Source: Streptococcus sanguinis
Lineage (GTDB): Bacteria > Bacillota > Bacilli > Lactobacillales > Streptococcaceae
DNA length: 64,000 nucleotides
Assembly: GCF_019929225.1 (NCBI RefSeq)
Contig: NZ_JAHZPA010000001.1
Location: 846,240-910,239, forward strand
Reading direction: 5' to 3'
Made by a program: the position numbers and the translations under genes. How positions within the stretch are numbered: the first letter of the stretch is position 1; the number at the start of each line of letters is the position of its first letter. Of the stretch, positions 61,964 to 64,000 are shown in pieces. Under the pieces are notes generated by a model that saw only the letters and a list, made by a program, of their open reading frames with translations, had not been told where the DNA came from and searched no databases.

Positions 61964-63613
61964 ATGTCTTTCGACGGATTTTTTTTACACCACATGACAG
62001 AGGAGCTTCGTCGCGAATTGCTGGGCGGCCGCATTCAGAAGATTAATCAGCCCTTTGAACAGGAGCTGGTTTTACAGATTCGCAGCAACCGCCAAAGCCA
62101 CAAGCTACTCCTATCAGCCCACTCGGTCTTTGGGCGCGTCCAGCTGACAGATACCACGTTTGAAAATCCAGCTGTTCCCAATACCTTTATCATGGTGATG
62201 CGCAAATACTTGCAGGGCGCCGTTATTGAATCGATCCAGCAAGTAGAGAATGACCGGATTTTGGAAATCAGTGTTTCGAATAAGAATGAAATCGGCGACA
62301 GCGTGGCAGTGACTTTGGTCATCGAAATCATGGGCAAGCACAGCAATATCATTCTCTTGGACAAAGCTAGCGGTAAGATTATTGAAGCCATCAAACATGT
62401 TGGATTTTCGCAAAATAGCTACCGAACTATCCTGCCGGGCTCAACTTATGTCGCACCACCTCAGACTGGCAGTCTCAATCCTTTCACTGTGGGTGATGAA
62501 AAGCTCTTTGAAATCTTACATACTGAAGACATAGAGCCCAAACGCCTGCAGCAAATTTTTCAGGGATTGGGCCGAGATACGGCTACTGAGCTCAGTGGCC
62601 GTTTGACAGCTGACAAGCTCAAAACTTTCCGTGCATTTTTTTCCAGTCCGACCCAGCCTAGCCTGACCGAAAAATCCTTCTCTGCTCTGCTATTTTCTGA
62701 CAGCAAGACCCAAATGTCCACGCTATCCGAGCTTTTAGACACTTTCTATAAGGATAAGGCGGAGCGCGATCGGGTCAACCAGCAGGCCAGCGAGCTCATC
62801 CGCCGAGTAGAAAATGAGTTGGAAAAGAACCGAAAAAAACTGGTCAAGCAAGAGGAAGAGCTCCTAGCAACGGAGAATGCAGAAGAATTCCGCCAAAAAG
62901 GGGAACTCTTGACCACCTTTCTCCATCAGGTGCCCAACGACCAGGAACAGGTGGAATTGGACAATTACTATACAGGTGAGAAGATTATCATCTCGCTTGA
63001 CAAGGCCCTGACTCCCAACCAAAATGCCCAGCGCTATTTCAAACGTTACCAGAAGCTCAAGGAAGCCGTCAAACACCTGACGAGCTTGATTGAAGAGACT
63101 CGGGCTACGATTCTCTACCTAGAGAGCGTAGAAACAGCCCTTGCTCAGGCCAGCCTGACTGAAATTGCGGAAATTCGGGAGGAACTAATCCAGACTGGCT
63201 TTATCCGCCGACGCCAGAGAGAGAAAATCCAGAAAAGACAGAAACCGGAGAAATATCTGGCAACAGATGGACAAACCATTATCCTAGTTGGCCGCAACAA
63301 TCTACAAAATGACGAGCTGACGTTTAAGATCGCCAAGAAGGACGAGCTCTGGTTTCACGCCAAGGATATTCCAGGCAGTCATGTGGTCATCATCGGCAAT
63401 CTTCAGCCTAGCGATGAGGTCAGGACAGACGCTGCCGAGCTAGCGGCCTACTTCTCCAAGGCCAGACTCTCCAATCTGGTCCAAGTAGATATGATTGAGA
63501 CTAGAAAACTCAATAAACCAACTGGTGGCAAGCCAGGATTTGTCACCTATACAGGCCAGAAAACCCTGCGCGTCACACCAGATGAAGAGAAAATTAAAAG
63601 CATGAAGATGTAA
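61964..63613 (+). CDS. fbpA: Fibronectin-binding RqcH/NFACT family protein (PavA/FbpA-like)
   Basis: The 549-residue protein has an N-terminal NFACT-N domain (SFDGFFLHHMTEELRRELLGG and VMRKYLQGAVIESIQQV), a coiled-coil middle (about 265-390) and a C-terminal NFACT-R domain (NDELTFKIAKKDELWFHAKDIPGSHVVI). The same protein is called PavA in pneumococcus, FbpA in S. gordonii and RqcH in Bacillus, where it adds Ala tails to stalled chains on ribosomes. It may both bind fibronectin and act in ribosome rescue. The length is standard. Confidence 0.93.
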   Translation: MSFDGFFLHHMTEELRRELLGGRIQKINQPFEQELVLQIRSNRQSHKLLLSAHSVFGRVQLTDTTFENPAVPNTFIMVMRKYLQGAVIESIQQVENDRILEISVSNKNEIGDSVAVTLVIEIMGKHSNIILLDKASGKIIEAIKHVGFSQNSYRTILPGSTYVAPPQTGSLNPFTVGDEKLFEILHTEDIEPKRLQQIFQGLGRDTATELSGRLTADKLKTFRAFFSSPTQPSLTEKSFSALLFSDSKTQMSTLSELLDTFYKDKAERDRVNQQASELIRRVENELEKNRKKLVKQEEELLATENAEEFRQKGELLTTFLHQVPNDQEQVELDNYYTGEKIIISLDKALTPNQNAQRYFKRYQKLKEAVKHLTSLIEETRATILYLESVETALAQASLTEIAEIREELIQTGFIRRRQREKIQKRQKPEKYLATDGQTIILVGRNNLQNDELTFKIAKKDELWFHAKDIPGSHVVIIGNLQPSDEVRTDAAELAAYFSKARLSNLVQVDMIETRKLNKPTGGKPGFVTYTGQKTLRVTPDEEKIKSMKM

Positions 63614-63788
63614 AAATATCCTTTTTAACTATGAAACAGACTCAGGAGCATGACAGTCATTAGCTAGCTGAAGCTTTCTATTCTTTCTATTAATTCCAAC
63701 AATTTTTCTTATTATAAAAATAGCATAAAAATCTAGTTATCCGCATAAAAACTGGACTTATCACACTTTATCAAGGTCAAAACCACTC

Positions 63789-63810
63789 AATTTACTACTA
63801 ATTTACTACT
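63789..63810 (+). repeat. Tandem 11-base duplicate
   Basis: AATTTACTACT occurs twice in direct succession, followed by TATGAATGAG. It could be a phage or integrative-element attachment scar, or a chance duplication. Confidence 0.5.
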
Positions 63811-63894
63811 TATGAATGAGCTTTGATACGACGATTTATCCTTGAAAAGTGAAGATATAAAGATACTTCCAATAAAATTTGAATATTTAATAGG

Positions 63895-63928
63895 TAGACA
63901 CTTCAAAAAATGAGGTGTCTATTTTTTT
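63895..63928 (+). terminator. Terminator upstream of the last gene
   Basis: TAGACACTTCA, loop, TGAGGTGTCTA is followed by TTTTTTT. The hairpin lies 300 bases after fbpA, so it ends either a long fbpA transcript or an independent small RNA. Confidence 0.75.
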
Positions 63929-63954
63929 ACCCGATTTTGAAAGGAAGTGAACTT

Positions 63955-64000
63955 ATGAAAACAAAAAATCAAGAATCAAAAGGTCGTTCCCCACTCTTTA
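63955..64000 (+). CDS. Start of an unidentified gene (partial)
   Basis: An ATG at 63955, preceded by AAAGGAAGTGAAC, opens a frame reading MKTKNQESKGRSPLF to the window edge. It is too short to identify. The ribosome site is strong, so it is probably a real gene. Confidence 0.55.
   Translation, partial: MKTKNQESKGRSPLF

Larger units (their letters stand above)
63614..63954 (+). other. Gap between fbpA and the next gene
   Basis: No gene is evident in this stretch. It contains a tandem duplicate of AATTTACTACT at 63789-63810 and a terminator at 63895-63928. The remainder is AT-rich with no clear promoter, though the spacing leaves room for a small RNA ending at the terminator. Confidence 0.5.

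Noticed and set aside
1..64000. tRNA, rRNA, insertion sequences and prophage genes
   Set aside because: I looked for them on both strands and saw no tRNA-like cloverleaf, transposase, integrase or phage structural gene that I could support.

Overview
The window comes from a low-GC Gram-positive coccus, almost certainly an oral Streptococcus of the sanguinis/gordonii group. The supporting evidence is the CiaRH two-component system with close matches to the pneumococcal proteins, PepN, a PavA/FbpA-type fibronectin-binding RqcH homologue, an antigen I/II-like LPXTG adhesin, two Spx-era housekeeping neighbourhoods, and the pheS-acetyltransferase-pheT order seen in streptococci. Species assignment is inference; no rRNA or tRNA gene is present. 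Most genes lie on the minus strand.

Layout. 1-4.67 kb: leucine operon leuA-leuB-DUF1294-leuC with a consensus promoter and a classical ribosome-mediated attenuator (17-residue leader peptide with three consecutive Leu codons). 4.8-8.1 kb: a type VII secretion (T7SS) toxin module with two membrane-anchored immunity-like genes, a lipase with a C-terminal helical export domain, and two small helical partners. 8.2-16.0 kb: DUF1275 protein, uridine kinase, an oxidoreductase/DEAD helicase pair on the plus strand, PgdA-like deacetylase, GloA, CiaRH. 16.1-22.8 kb: accessory block with a low-complexity surface protein, an SDR/SMR/XRE cassette and a 1396-residue antigen I/II-like adhesin, then pepN. 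25.6-29.8 kb: a second T7SS lipase module with three tandem immunity paralogues. 29.9-34.9 kb: pstSCAB1B2-phoU phosphate uptake. 35.0-42.9 kb: RNA methyltransferase, IMPase, UPF0223, Spx, RibF, TruB and small enzymes. 43.0-50.2 kb: a TetR-controlled heterodimeric ABC exporter with a perfect 17-bp palindromic operator, then a MacB-like ATPase/FtsX permease pair with its own TetR. 50.3-55.7 kb: mixed metabolic genes. 55.8-60.3 kb: pheT, GNAT, pheS under a Phe T-box. 60.4-61.8 kb: trpX under a Trp T-box. 61.9-64.0 kb: fbpA/rqcH and the start of an unidentified gene.

The most interesting material is the pair of T7SS lipase modules. Both toxins put the catalytic domain first and a shared export-type helical domain last (reverse of ordinary LXG toxins, as in staphylococcal TslA), and both are followed by a TIGR04197-type and a DUF3958-type small helical protein. 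Directly downstream of each extra immunity gene I find short degenerate remnants of the corresponding toxin start (7654-7698, 28361-28393, 29104-29148). This suggests both loci once held tandem immunity-toxin pairs and that older toxins were deleted while their immunity genes were kept. The T7SS machinery itself (EssC, EsxA and so on) is not in the window.
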